Assembly: GCA_029962745.1 (NCBI GenBank)
Contig: CM057162.1
Span: forward strand, 15,996,438 to 16,060,437
Reading direction: 5' to 3'
Length of the DNA: 64,000 nt
From: Echinometra lucunter
Lineage: Eukaryota > Echinodermata > Echinoidea > Camarodonta > Echinometridae
Each line of letters opens with the position of its first letter. Positions within the stretch are counted from its first letter, which is position 1. This document shows positions 23,753 to 34,438 of the stretch, in pieces. The notes beneath the pieces were generated by a model. That model saw nothing but the letters and a program-made list of their open reading frames with translations, was not told the origin of the DNA and ran no database searches. The position numbers and the translations under genes were made by a program.

Positions 23753-24939
23753 AGACTTGAACATGCCCATTAGTCCAGACAAGCCAATACTACACTTCAA
23801 ATAAATGTATTTGGCTTAGAATCAACTTTTATGAGCAAAGACCTAGACTTTCAACTTGACATGCATGACTCTGAAGTATTTCCAGGACTGCAGAAAGTCT
23901 GCATGAAAAAAATTAAAAACAGAAGCTGGCACCTACAAGCTTAGAATAAAGCATGTCTAGCTTGCAGCCATATTATATCATTTGAAGTATGTGCCTAAGT
24001 TGTCTAAATGTTATCATTTTATTATTCATTTTATTGTTAACTATTTTGTTCATGTACTGTCAGTGGAGGCCAATTTTCTGTTTCTTAAATATGGATCAAT
24101 ACAGAGTATGAATACAAGAATGAATGAAGAAAATGGCAAAATCAAAATGAGAACACTGAAATCTGTAACAAATAAGGAAAGAAACAGATTTCAACAAAAA
24201 ATCTGTAGCTTGCATAAATAATGAAAGAAAAAAAGTGAATAGTATGACCTAGCCTACAGAAATAAGAGAAGGAAAAATCAGAAAATCAGGTGAAGCAAGT
24301 TATAAGTCTGTGGTGAAAACAAATAAGGTACAAAAAGGTGAAGAGGGCATACATAATAAGTAGTGAGAGGCGTGATTGAGTACATCCCTATCATTCATAT
24401 AGTCACATTGCGTATCAGAATCGATACTCTCCCCTCTCTGCTCTTTACCCACACTCATCCGTTACGATAGCATGTCACAACCGAGAGGGTCGTATCAAGT
24501 TTTGGACGAGCAATGTGTCATCCAAAAAAATGGGGGCAACAGCCTTAAAGGAAAAATGCCCATGATCAGCTGAGTTGCTTGCAATATCAATTGGTACTGA
24601 CAGACTTTGGACAAATTCTACATTATAGTTGGTTCAGAATCATGAAGGGAGATTCCTTTCAAAATATGTATCTAAGTGGAAAAGTTTAGATGTCTTGTTA
24701 AGAAATCCAACCTCACTGCTTTCAAAAAGAGGGCAGTTTGCATGCTCCCTGTCTTTGCCTAGAAATTATGGAATTTGGTACTCTACAAAAACCCACATTC
24801 CATGAAAAATATGAAATATAATAATTTTAACATTATTTTTCACTTTATTTATGAAAAAAATCAACATATACAGAAGACAAATCAAGAAATCAAGAGAGAA
24901 CAATTTCTCAGTGAAACCTTAGAATCAGTGGTTCTGGAG

Positions 24940-26365
24940 CTGGAGATTTTGCAAAACCAATCTCACAAGGCAATGCAATTTCTCATGAAACTAAATTAAG
25001 CAAACATTGGGAGGGGGAAGGAAGTGGGGATTTGAAAGGATGAAAAAAAAAGCAAAATACTTTCCTGGAGCATTACCAGATGATAATTCCATGGCGTTCC
25101 TTCAAGGCATTTATTAAGATTTAGCAAAATTACCTTTGCAACTCAATTCAACTTCTCACAAAACTAACTTGAGGAAGGGGGAGGAAGGAGCCAGGGATCC
25201 CAAACAATGAATGAAAAAGGCAAATTTCTTTTCTAGAGGAGTAAGATATAAAAAGAAGACTTCCCTTCAAAGTCTTCTTTCTAAACTATCTGCCAAAGGT
25301 AATGCTACTTCTCATGAAACTAAATTAAGGCATGGGGAGGGGGAATGAGCTGCCACAGCGGGGGATCCATAGGAATAAAAAAGAGCAAATTACTTTCTTT
25401 AATAGAGAAGAAAGATATTCAAAATCCACAAATAAAAGTCTCCATCAAGACTTGGCAAGTAGTCTCCAAAGGCTGTGCAACATGTCATAAAACTAACTTG
25501 AGGAGGGGGGGAAGCAGATGTGGATCCAAAAGTATGAAAAAAGGCTATTTACTTTTCTAGAAGGAGAAAGATTGGGAAAACCTGTGGCTTTGCTTCAATT
25601 TTTCCTCGAGGTTTTGCAAAGTAGGCTCATGACACTATAACTTCTCATGGAGCTCAATCTAAGAGGAGGAAGGAGCTAGGAAAATCAAAATGATGAAATA
25701 AGAAACCGTCTCTCCAGGAGTAGAAAGAGATAGAAACCCTTATGACTTTGCTCTTCAGTCTTCTTGAACACTTTCCAAACTACCCCAGCCCAAGGCAATG
25801 TGACTTGTCATGAAACTACATATATATAATGCAAACATGGGAAGCGGAAGTATGAAAAAATGCCTTTTATAGAGAAAGGAAGCATGGAAAAACTCCATGG
25901 CTTTGTTTCAAAGTCTTCATCAGGATTTTGATGAAAGAATGTAGCCTAAAAAGGCATTGTGATTTCCCATGAAACTAAATTTAGGAGAAGGAAGGAGGTG
26001 GAGATTTGAAAAGGTTGAAAGAGGCAAATTAGTTCCTGGAGGTGATAGATGGAAGAATTCCTGACTATGCTTCAAAGTCTTCATCAAGATTTGGTCAATT
26101 TAGCTTTACAATGCAATACAATGCAATGAAAAACTAAATTGAGGTGGGGGGGGGGGGGAAGAAGCTGGGGATCAAAAAGGATGAAAACCAGCAAATTAGT
26201 TTCCTGGAGAAATGACTGTGCTTCAAAGGCTTCTTCAAGATTTGCCAAACTAGCCTCATGGCACTGTAACTTCTCCTGAAACTAAATTTAGGAGGGAAAG
26301 AAGCCCAGCAAATCAAATAGAGGATCAGAGAAACTCACTATCTAGGATAGAGAGAGGGAAAAAAA
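24940..26365. repeat. Degenerate tandem array, about 160 bp unit x about 9
   Basis: The landmark CTTCTCATGAAACTAAATT or a variant recurs near 24979, 25151, 25310, 25480, 25641, 25803, 25963, 26122 and 26271 (spacing about 150-172 bp). Each is followed by a G-rich GAGGAGGGGGAAG segment, GGGGATC, an AAGGATGAAAA stretch, TTTCCTAGAGGAG, a GCTTCAAAGTCTTC segment and AAGATTTGGCAAA. Units differ by many substitutions and small indels, so the array is old. A remnant of the preceding unit starts near 24940. Frames within it are incidental. Confidence 0.88.
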
Positions 26366-26379
26366 GACCTGGAGGGGGT

Positions 26380-26500
26380 GTTACTATGATGCACCCCACA
26401 AGGACGGTGCATCTATGCAAATGAGGTGCTCACCTGTGGCATACCTGTGATGAGCAGAGGTGTCGATTACCTCTGAATCATCAGGTAAATGCGGCTTTAA
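26380..26500. promoter_or_regulatory. Possible enhancer: octamer plus E-boxes
   Basis: Right after the tandem array lie an inverted pair GATGCACC/GGTGCATC (about 26388-26413), a perfect octamer ATGCAAAT (26415-26422), CACCTG (26431-26436), ACCTG (26443-26447) and CAGGTAAA (26482-26489). Motif clustering suggests, but does not show, a regulatory element. Confidence 0.25.
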
Positions 26501-27037
26501 AATGGATATATTCAAACATTTGTAGCGCTGCGATGTCCCTTTGGAGGGCGGCCATCAGTAGCAGGATGTTATACCATCTCTTGAGCGATGACTGCCAAGA
26601 GTGGTCATCAACGAAAAGCAGTATGAGTGATCCTTGGAGCACTACTTCAAGTGTACTGCTCTTCTGCCAGACTTTCTATCGTCTCTACTGCTCTCCCCAC
26701 TTTTTCAGTATTTATTTTCCCCCCTCTTTGCTACTTTTCTGCTTTTTATGTCATGCTGGAAGGGGGGGGGGTTGCGGAAAGGTGTAGATTGGCCAGGTAA
26801 GTCTTGGGTTACCTCAGAACGCTAATGTTCTCAAGTAGCATTTGAAAGATCTGAATTTCATGAAAGCGATGAGTAAGAAGTGTCTTTCTAAAGGAAAAGG
26901 TTTAAACTGCACAAGTTCAGAAGACTTATCAAAGTGAAGTCTTGATTAGATTAGTGGTCCTTTTCAACAACTCAAAGTGGTCTTTCCTTGTCACCGCAAT
27001 GTGATTTTCAGCACATCTTCTACACTTAAATTCCTCT
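26501..27037. other. Unannotated stretch
   Basis: Contains a short pyrimidine-rich segment and a G run near 26762-26771. No gene is visible. Confidence 0.55.
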
Positions 27038-27259
27038 TAACCCATTGCCTATCAGAACCTGGGGATGTTTCACGAAGAGTTAAGTTGGACTTAGAGTCAA
27101 GCCTAGGGACCAATGTGCATCCGTTATTTTACACATAATCTCATTGACAGACTTCCCAATAGCACATGGTCCCTGAGCATGATCTGACCATTTCTGTGAT
27201 GTGTAATATAAAGCACACAACCAGGAGTTTAAGAGAGACTTTAAGTCTAACTTAATCAG
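27038..27259. mobile_element. Partial TTAACC repeat plus GTTTCACGAAG element
   Basis: CTTAACCCATTGCCTATCAG (from about 27037) matches the start of the 80 bp TTAACC repeat but stops near 27061. It is followed by GGATGTTTCACGAAGAGTTAA, whose inner GTTAAGTTGGACTTAGAGTC pairs with GACTTTAAGTCTAACTTAA at 27238-27255. This looks like an insertion into the first repeat. Confidence 0.5.
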
Positions 27260-27586
27260 GCGTTCACATATGAGGCAACTCGTGGTGCCACATTTTAGTG
27301 TACAAGTCTATGGGGTATGAGGCAACAAAAGATTTCGCCATGGCAGGACCCTTTTTTTTCTGCTGCCTGACCGCAAAGAAATGTGTACCAATCAAATTCC
27401 TAAAAAGTTAGCGCAAAATATGTTGTCATGAGAATGTTTGCACAAGTTTTGACAAAGCTCTCTTTTATTTGAGGGTTGATGCGTTAATGCATGTTCATTA
27501 ACATAAGTGGCACCACAATGTCGCGCCATATGTGAACGCTAAAAAATTTGTGAAGCCACAATGACGCCTCATATCTGAACACTCTT
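27260..27586. mobile_element. TIR element (GCGTTCACATATG family) with doubled right arm
   Basis: Left arm GCGTTCACATATGAGG...GTGGTGCCAC pairs with GTGGCACCACAATG...CATATGTGAACGC (27508-27539). A second, diverged right arm (GAAGCCACAATGACGCCTC, then ATATCTGAACAC) follows at about 27551-27584. A partial second copy of the interior is at 27800-27945. Confidence 0.75.
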
Positions 27587-27593
27587 AACTCTT

Positions 27594-27663
27594 TGGGAAC
27601 ACCCCCAGGTGTCCCCAATATAAGCCTATGGGTATGAGAGAATCTAGCAATCACTGGGTTAAG
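27594..27663. mobile_element. TTAACC-ended hairpin repeat, copy 2
   Basis: Starts TTAACTCTTTGGGAAC, contains CCCAGGTGTCCCC and AATATAAGCCTATGGG, and ends CACTGGGTTAA. Matches 7087-7166. Confidence 0.65.
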
Positions 27664-27799
27664 ACAGTGGTTAACATACTTGTTGTAAGCATTTGACAAA
27701 GTCAGTATCATGGCTGATATGTCAAGCAAAATGTTAATGGTACTTGTGGCTTGTGGTTATGCTAGACATGAATCCTCATTCATTTTCATACTAATTCTA

Positions 27800-27945
27800 T
27801 GACGCGACAAACCCCTGCGACATTTTTAGTGTACAAGTCAATGGGATATGAGGCGGCAAAAAAAAAACACTGAGGCAAGAGGCATATTCTTTGCCTCTCA
27901 GTGGACCAATCACATTCTTAAAAAGTTTAGCGCAAAATACCTTCA
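27800..27945. repeat. Partial copy of the 27260 element
   Basis: Shares CATTTTTAGTGTACAAGTC, GGGATATGAGGC, GACCAATCACATTC and TTAGCGCAAAATA with 27293-27420, but lacks recognisable outer arms. Confidence 0.7.
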
Positions 27946-28205
27946 CCTTCTCCTCCTCAATATTTTAGATATTCTTTTCCTCTATCTCTCCATGCTCTCT
28001 TCCTTTTCTTTTCCTCCCCTCTCTCCCTCCTCCTTACTTCTCAAATTCTTCCATACTTCATTCATATGTCTCCTCTCCCCTTTATATTATACCTTTTTTT
28101 CTTATTTTACTCTTTCTGTACATTCTCCTTCCAATTCTCTTTCTCTATTTTACTTTTCTTCATTATGCCTTCCTTCACTCCTTATTACATATATCCTATC
28201 TCCTG
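27945..28205. repeat. Pyrimidine-rich tract
   Basis: CTT/TCC-rich, degenerate. Open frame 27848-28210 is driven by this composition. Confidence 0.8.
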
Positions 28206-28804
28206 ATTAAAGGGTAAAATCTTAACAACCTCAATACACATAACCTGACCACCCCTAATCTGACAAATAAACTAATCCTATTCTATAAATTTATTTAAAA
28301 GTATTGGACTGTTCCACAACACAATTCGGGTGATCTATTGCACAAACATACAGGTGAAGGTTATGACTCATGACATGAGTAAGGAATGAATACATGTGTA
28401 TCAATCTGGCCAGGAGTATAAAATTTCTTAGCTTATCAATAAAAAATTGGCATGAAATTTACATGAATGACCTATTCCCAAAGAAATGCCAAAGATTTTG
28501 CACTAGAATTTGCACCGGTAAAACTAAAATATTTGCTGCTGTGAATATAAAATATTCTGCAATGTGGAAACTCTTTTTTTTTCAGCGTTAATCTGTGTCT
28601 AGATCTGAAATGTTTCATACTCTATCAAGACTCACTTGGAGGGGTGGGGGGGGGGGGGTGAAGGAAGGAAAAGAAGGGTTTGGGGGAATATTTATGGGGA
28701 CATAGAATTTAATGTAGACTATGTTTCTCTCATTTGCTATTCCCAAATCTCCTAATGAATGTAATGATTAACCAGTACATCCTAGGATAACAAATAAAGC
28801 ACAT
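28206..28804. other. Unannotated stretch
   Basis: AT-rich, with a long G run near 28637-28660 and nothing else that I can define. Confidence 0.6.
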
Positions 28805-29100
28805 TGCTAGTTAGTAATTTAAAGATAATGATAATACTGGATATTTATATATCCACCGAACAAGGTGCTCAAGGTGCTCCAATATTACCCCGGCTCAGCT
28901 ATAAGCTACCAATTTCAGTGCTCACAGCATTTAAGGAATTCCTTCCTGCCGGTATCCCTTTGCACCTTGGTGGAGAGTGACAAATGCGGATTAATGTCTT
29001 GCCAAAGGACATTAGTGCTGTGGTGGGACCCGAACCCTGGACCTCGCGGTTCACAGTCCAGAGATTTTTCCACCGATCCACAACACAGCCTTGGTGAAAA
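28805..29100 (-). mobile_element. tRNA-derived SINE with ATATCC...ATTATC tail
   Basis: On the minus strand the head has A-box TGGATCGGTGG (29080-29070) and B-box GGGTTCGGGTCCC (29037-29025), about 45 bp apart. The body runs down to an AT-rich tail ATATAAATATCCAGTATTAT (about 28850-28831). It resembles a Pol III SINE with a LINE-like tail. The tail is related to the AT-rich opening of 35500-35760. Confidence 0.75.
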
Positions 29101-29313
29101 CTGACTCTATAAGAATGCAGTAGGTTAAAGAGAGTGATTCTGACATCGCAGTATTCTGGATTGTCATGCAATACTCCCCTGACAAATTGGTCTAATTTGT
29201 AGAATTTGTCCATCTAACATCTGCACAGAAATAGAACACTGATGCAAAGCAGATAAGATTACCATGGCTGTATAACTGGTATATTCTGTGTACTATAGCT
29301 CGGTCTTCTATTC

Positions 29314-29319
<6 letters not shown>

Positions 29320-29351
<32 letters not shown>

Positions 29352-30549
29352 TCTATCTCTATTTATCTATTTATCTCCATGCATATGTCTATTATTTTTT
29401 TTCACTTTCTATCATTTCTATCTGTTTTCTCGTCTTATGAAATGCCTCTTTTCCGTTCTTTCCTGTCTTGGCTTATTGACATATTTCGTTCTTTCCTGTC
29501 TTGGCTTATTGACAGTTTGAGTCCCCTCCCCATCACTTGTGCCAACGATCCTTTTCTTATCCATCTGTGTTCTTATTCAAATTTAAACTAAATCCATTTT
29601 TTATGCTGTGCATTTTATGTTTTTTACAAAGAGCGGGTCCTCTCTCTTTCCCTCCTTCCTTCCTTCCCACCTTCCCTCCCCCTCTCTGCTTATTCTTCAC
29701 CTACCAGACTCTCTTCTTCCCTGTCCATCTTTCTCATTCCATCAGTCCATCTTCCTGAAATATATTTTTTGCCTCTTCTGCTCTCTTATCTTTATTTTCC
29801 TTCTTTTATTTTTCCTTCTATCATTCCTCCCATTTCTTGTTTCTCAGTAATGCAGGCTCCATTCATTTGTCTCTTTCAACTTCTTCTACTTCTACCCCTT
29901 TCCTACCCCTTTCCTGCTCTTTCTCTCATTCTCTCTTTCTCCTCTCTCCCTCTCCCTCTTTTTCCTTTCTCTTTGACTCTCCCTGTTCTCTCCTCTCTCA
30001 TCTCTTGCTCCCTCTCTCTCTCTTTTTCCTCTCTCCCTCTCCCTCTTTTTCCTTTCTCTTTGACTCTCCCTGTTCTCTCCTCTCTCATCTCTTGCTCCCT
30101 CTCTCTCTCTTTTTCCTCTCCCCCCCCCCCCATCTCATAGAGATTTGTCATTGATTTCTGTGCCGCTTTCCTTCTTTCTATCCCTCCACGTTCAAATGTC
30201 TGTCCCATACAATTTCCCTTTTGGGGTCACTTTCTGCCCCCATCTACCTTTTACCCCTCTCCTCTCTCTCTCTCTCCCCCCTTCCTTCTCTCTCCTTTTC
30301 TCTCTCTCTCTCTCCCTCTCTCTCTCTCTCCATCTCAATACAGATTTATCATTCCTTCCATTTCATCTCTATCGCCAGCATATTCCCTACCACTCAGTCT
30401 TCCCGCATCACCATCTCCTCTCCCCTCCTCCTCCTCCTTACTATCTCTCCTTTTCTCTCTCCCCATCCCAATACAGATTTGTCATCCCATCATCTCATCT
30501 CTCTCGCCAGCGTTTTCCCTATCACTCAGTCTTACTGTATCACCATCTT
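29320..30549. repeat. 1.2 kb CT-rich domain with internal duplications
   Basis: Starts with a CT microsatellite (about 29320-29345). Within it an 87 bp unit is duplicated in tandem (from 29941 and from 30028, both CCTCTCTCCCTCTCCCTC), and a roughly 85 bp segment beginning near CAATACAGATTT recurs 133 bp apart (30331 and 30464). Ser/Leu/Pro frames are repeat artefacts. Confidence 0.9.
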
Positions 30550-31030
30550 CCATGGAAAGAAGTTAAGAAATTGAATTACATTCGTTAAGGAAATTGAAGG
30601 GCAGGCCATGCCAGATTTCCTAAACTCGACACCATGCTCATTTCCAGTTACACCGGGGAGAAGGGCTGTATTACAGGTCTCACCAAAAGAAAAATTCTAA
30701 ATCTTCCAAATCTGATTTTTAGATTTTCTTTCATGAGGGGATTAAGCAGTAATGGTATTTCTTTTTTGTCCTTGATGAATTCTTTAAACTGATTTTGTTA
30801 TTTGGAATTGTTAGTTATAGCTCCTCTGGGAGTATGGAAAAGTATTTTCATCTGCATTTTATCAGAAAGCATCAATTTAATTAATACTGTTTTCAGCGGG
30901 CATGCCTTCATACAAATTGCATTTTATTTTCAAACTAATATTGATAGTTTTTCGAATCAAGAAGATAATCTTGAAATTCATTCATGAGCCCAGAAGAGGT
31001 TTTTACAAATAAAGAGTAAAAAAAAAAAAA
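30550..31030. other. Unannotated stretch
   Basis: AT-rich sequence ending in an A run immediately before the tRNA-like head at 31031. No gene seen. Confidence 0.6.
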
Positions 31031-31345
31031 GCGGTGTCATGGTGTAGTGGTTCATTGACTCTTCTCTGACTCTACACTCTAATTCCTGCAGAGTCAAATT
31101 TGACTCGGAATGAATGAAAAGTGACTCGGATTTCGAATTAATTTGATTCAGAATGGTGTGGCATCAACTGAGAATCAACTAAATTTGAGTCAAAGTAACT
31201 CCATTCCAAGTCAAATTAATTTGGAATCCGAGTCACTTCAACTCGGAATAGAGTTGACTCTCAACCAACGCCATTCCGAGTCAAAGTTGACTCCGCAGAA
31301 ATAAAAGTGTAAGGGTTGAGAGTTTAAATCCCAGTCTAACAATCG
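31031..31345 (+). mobile_element. tRNA-like SINE head interrupted by a MITE
   Basis: A-box-like TGGTGTAGTGG (31040-31050) and B-box-like GAGTTTAAATCCC (31319-31332) are about 280 bp apart. Removing the 235 bp TIR element at 31075-31309 and one TA leaves about 42 bp, normal tRNA spacing. The SINE head therefore predates the insertion. Body downstream of about 31345 is not delimited. Confidence 0.65.
31075..31309. mobile_element. 235 bp TA-flanked MITE inserted in the SINE head
   Basis: Flanked by TA (31073-31074 and 31310-31311). Arms CACTCTAATTCCTGCAGAGT and CAAATTTGACTCGGAATG pair with CATTCCGAGTCAAAGTTGAC and TCCGCAGAAATAAAAGTG. The interior repeats GAGTCA and GACTCGGA in both orientations. 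A TA duplication and CACT-like ends fit the Tc1/mariner superfamily. Confidence 0.8.
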
Positions 31346-31869
31346 TTTCTTTCGGCATGACATTAATTCACATTTACCACTCTCCACCCAGGACTAATGT
31401 GATGTACAGATTTGGCAGCTCAGCTCTTGACTAGGATAGTATAAAGCACTTACAAATTTAGCATAGTGTGCAACGCCTACTCAGCTCGTTGTACGCAAGT
31501 CTATGGGAGCTGAACGCGTGATATTCGTACCATTGCACTCGTACCATCCAAATTGTACCATTGCACGGTTAATTAGCGTGACGTCACAGTAGATTCCCAC
31601 AAATTACTTCTTTTATTTCTTTTGTGATGTCACAGGTAGCTTGCGGTGCTTTGCGGTGTAGACCCTATACGCGTATTTATTTTTGCATGCTCAGGCTATG
31701 CCAGCAAGTCGCGTTGGCGCACTGCTACAGATACACGCATGCACAAAGGCCAGCTGCATTTTGCAGTCGGCCCTCCTGTCCCTGCTCTATAAATCCTGAA
31801 TTTTTCACCAAAATGTGACCGTTTTTCTTGATTTTCATCAATTTCTCAGACTTCCGAGGCATTTTACAA
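31346..31869. other. Unannotated stretch with TCGTACCATTGCACTCG direct repeats
   Basis: GTACCATTGCAC occurs near 31529 and 31557 and its complement recurs in the hairpin at 31870-32038. Other content is moderately CpG-rich (TGACGTCAC near 31578-31586, a CRE-like motif). No credible exon. Confidence 0.5.
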
Positions 31870-32038
31870 TACAAATAGCGAATATTCTAATTCGTGCAAT
31901 GGTACGAGATTTCGCATTCGGTGAAAGATCGCGACGTAACTTCTATTCAACTTGGCTTCGCCTCGTTGAATAGAAGGTCGCTCTTTCACCTCATGTGAAA
32001 TCTCGTACCATCGCACTCATGTCTATTCGCTATTTGTA
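31870..32038. mobile_element. 169 bp long-stem hairpin (TACAAATAGCGAAT ends)
   Basis: Arms of about 75-82 bp pair end to end: TACAAATAGCGAATA/TATTCGCTATTTGTA, GGTACGAGATTTC/GAAATCTCGTACC, GGTGAAAGA/TCTTTCACC (with gaps) and TTCTATTCAAC/GTTGAATAGAA. The loop is about 13 bases (31952-31964). Confidence 0.85.
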
Positions 32039-32875
32039 TAAGGTGCAATATGAATTGTGACTGCACCTTCTGGGGATGGAGGCACAAAAATCTTATCAGA
32101 AAGGTTTACCAATTCCCAATACAGAAGTACTACTCCCTTCATACCTTCCTACAGTACACCAATATACTTGAAGTGGTTATAGTATCTACATGCCTCATTG
32201 CTAAAATATGCAGTGCTCTGTCAGCAACTAGAAGATAAAGAGGTGTGCTCACATACTGAACTTTTAGCAAACAGGGTATAATCCTACAATCCTACAAACG
32301 GAAAAAAAGTACTTGCTTCTCCCAAACTTTCATTATACAAGGCATTGTACCCCTACTCTGCAAATGCAAAGTGTAAACAAAATATGCAACTTACAAGCAA
32401 ATCTATGTTCATACATTCTCATAATATACTATTACCATCAAGAATATCCATGCCAAAGAACAAAAGTTCTCCTTCCTTACAAATCTCAAATATTCTTATA
32501 AAAAAGTTGCTGGAATCATTATGGTAATGTATATGTTAAAGCCTGAGGAAAGACAGCTATAAGTTGCCAGCATAAAGACTTTGTTTAAAAAGAAAGAACA
32601 CAAAATCCATTTACATGGTACACTGCTATGTTGAGTGCATGCTCTTTCCACAACTTGTACATGTTTGTATGAAACATTGCTAGCATTGATACAGGTAATG
32701 TATCTGCTATGCATCATTAGCAAAGTATGCCGGTCCTAGACAAGACTCTGTCATCAACGAGAGGAGAAAGGGTTTCTCAACAGATGTATTTTTATCTAAG
32801 ACCATGAACCAAGTGAAGGGCTGAGGCGTACTGCCCTTATACCCATCCTCTCCCCACCCCCCCCCTTTCAACTCT

Positions 32876-32973
32876 GGGTCCCGTTGCATAAAACTTACCA
32901 TTAATGGTATCTCTGTCATCAATACCGACTACCATGCTAACATATCAATGGTAAGTTTTATGCCGCAGGGCCC
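32876..32973. mobile_element. 98 bp hairpin MITE (TAAAACTTACCATTAATGG)
   Basis: GGGTCCCGTTGCATAAAACT then TACCATTAATGG at the left pairs with ATCAATGGTAAGTTTTATG and CCGCAGGGCCC at the right. It has the same outer GGGYCC logic as the 13866 family but a different inner arm. Confidence 0.85.
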
Positions 32974-33726
32974 TATTAGAGGAAAGAGACACAAGAGGAG
33001 ACAGACAAAATGAAAAGACCTTTCCCATTATTATAATTCCAGAAATGAATAAAAGAAAATTATGTTATTTTTCAGTTTCATCCTCTTATCATTTGCATTT
33101 GTGTTTATTCATACCTAAATTAACCAACTGCTACAGGAACAGAGGTGTGTTTTGTGGTTTTTTTTTTTAACCATCATAAGTCAAAGTTCGAGGACATCTT
33201 GCTGAAATGCATGTCAATTACATAGCATGTGTCTCTAACATTAATGGAGGACTCCCTCCTAATTAATTAAAATTTCAAAAGAAATCTCTTTTAAGAAATA
33301 AACCTCTGGGAAATCAACACTAGACAGGTTTTAGTGACCGATTTAATTTCTTATTTGTAATATGTAATTAGGAATTTCCCTTTGTTGATAAGAAGTATTG
33401 AACAAAAATAGGCCTACTTTTATCAGTCTGCCTTGTACAACCATGTAAATTACATGTAATATTGATTGAACCTCCACTGCACTGAAATACAGTCATTCAT
33501 ATTTTTGCAATACTCCAGAGCTTTTAGCAGTTAGTGACCACGCCGCAGATGAAAAAGAGACCATTGCTCAAGACGAAAGGGAAACGGGGGGACGCAGAAA
33601 AGCGATATGAAGATGATTCATCGGAATATCCATATTCAGGTGGACATTTCTGCTGTCCAATGCTAAAAGGAGGCAACTCTGTAGAATGAGTTTCTAAGTA
33701 AATGTCACTGTTTTGTGAGGTCATCT

Positions 33727-33889
33727 ATGGAGTTGCTTCCTTTCGATTTGTATATATTTCAGAATTGAGGGTCATGTGACCTAATTTCTTCATCATCATG
33801 CAGAGCATACAAAAAGTACCCCAAATCGAGGAAAATGTCAATACAAAAAAAAAAAAGATCAGTTGCATCCTTTTGTCGTTGGAAGGCAG
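33727..33889 (-). repeat. Dispersed repeat (GAAGCAACTCC family), copy 2
   Basis: Reverse-complement copy of 14041-14217: CAACTCCAT/ATGGAGTTG, GGTCATGTGACC, the AAAAAGTACC stretch, an A run (T run in the other copy) and the GGAAGGCAG end. Confidence 0.8.
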
Positions 33890-34294
33890 ATTTCTCATGG
33901 AATATGCGGTCAAAATTTGAAAGCATGTCCAATGATGAGTATGCAGTGTTTTGTTAGAGACAGAAGTGGAGAATGCATTGCCTATTATGATGATGAGATT
34001 GATTTTCTCCAGGCAGGGGGGTTGGTGTTGCACCCCTCCTGGGCATTGGGGTATAATCGGTCTGGAGCACCGACGGCTGACTGACCGCTGACTGACCGCT
34101 GCAGTGGTCATCTGAGGCTTTGGTGGAATCACAGGGCTCTTGTAGGTACAACAGGCATAAATATTTACTGTGCATAAGGTAGTTTTATTTACCAAATCTC
34201 TTTATATTCCTTGAAATAAGAATCCTCATCTTTTTTTCTCTTGTTCATATTAACAACTGTACCAGTTTATTTGTTTGTATGCATTTATGCTTTT

Positions 34295-34438
34295 CAGCCG
34301 CGGATCAGGATTTGGAAATAGAGGGGGCACAGACAACATGCATAGATATAGCTATATTAATATGTATGTTCAATGTGTGATTCTCAAAAAATAAAGCAGG
34401 TGTGCGCCTCTTACGCCCCCGCCTGGATCCGCCACTGT
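34295..34438. mobile_element. Short hAT-like MITE, copy 2
   Basis: Ends CAGCCGCGGATCAGG and GCCTGGATCCGCCACTG. The interior matches 2044-2231 inverted (AAATAGAGGGGGC, TATAGCTATATTAATATG). It lacks part of the longer copy. Confidence 0.75.

Larger units (their letters stand above)
20727..24939. other. Noncoding background with two large TIR elements
   Basis: Outside listed elements, 20860-21080 is somewhat richer in CpG but shows no exon structure. A C9-A10 junction lies near 22152-22170. 23753-24939 is AT-rich with no gene that I can support. Confidence 0.6.

Noticed and set aside
25345..25560. 71-codon plus frame
   Set aside because: Lies inside the 160 bp tandem array; not conserved between units.
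24940..26365. Possible CRISPR array
   Set aside because: Units are whole 160 bp tandem copies without short identical repeats and unique spacers, and the genome is eukaryotic.
33863..34195. Overlapping plus and minus frames
   Set aside because: Both strands open over the same span with no recognisable domain; partly the dispersed GAAGCAACTCC repeat.
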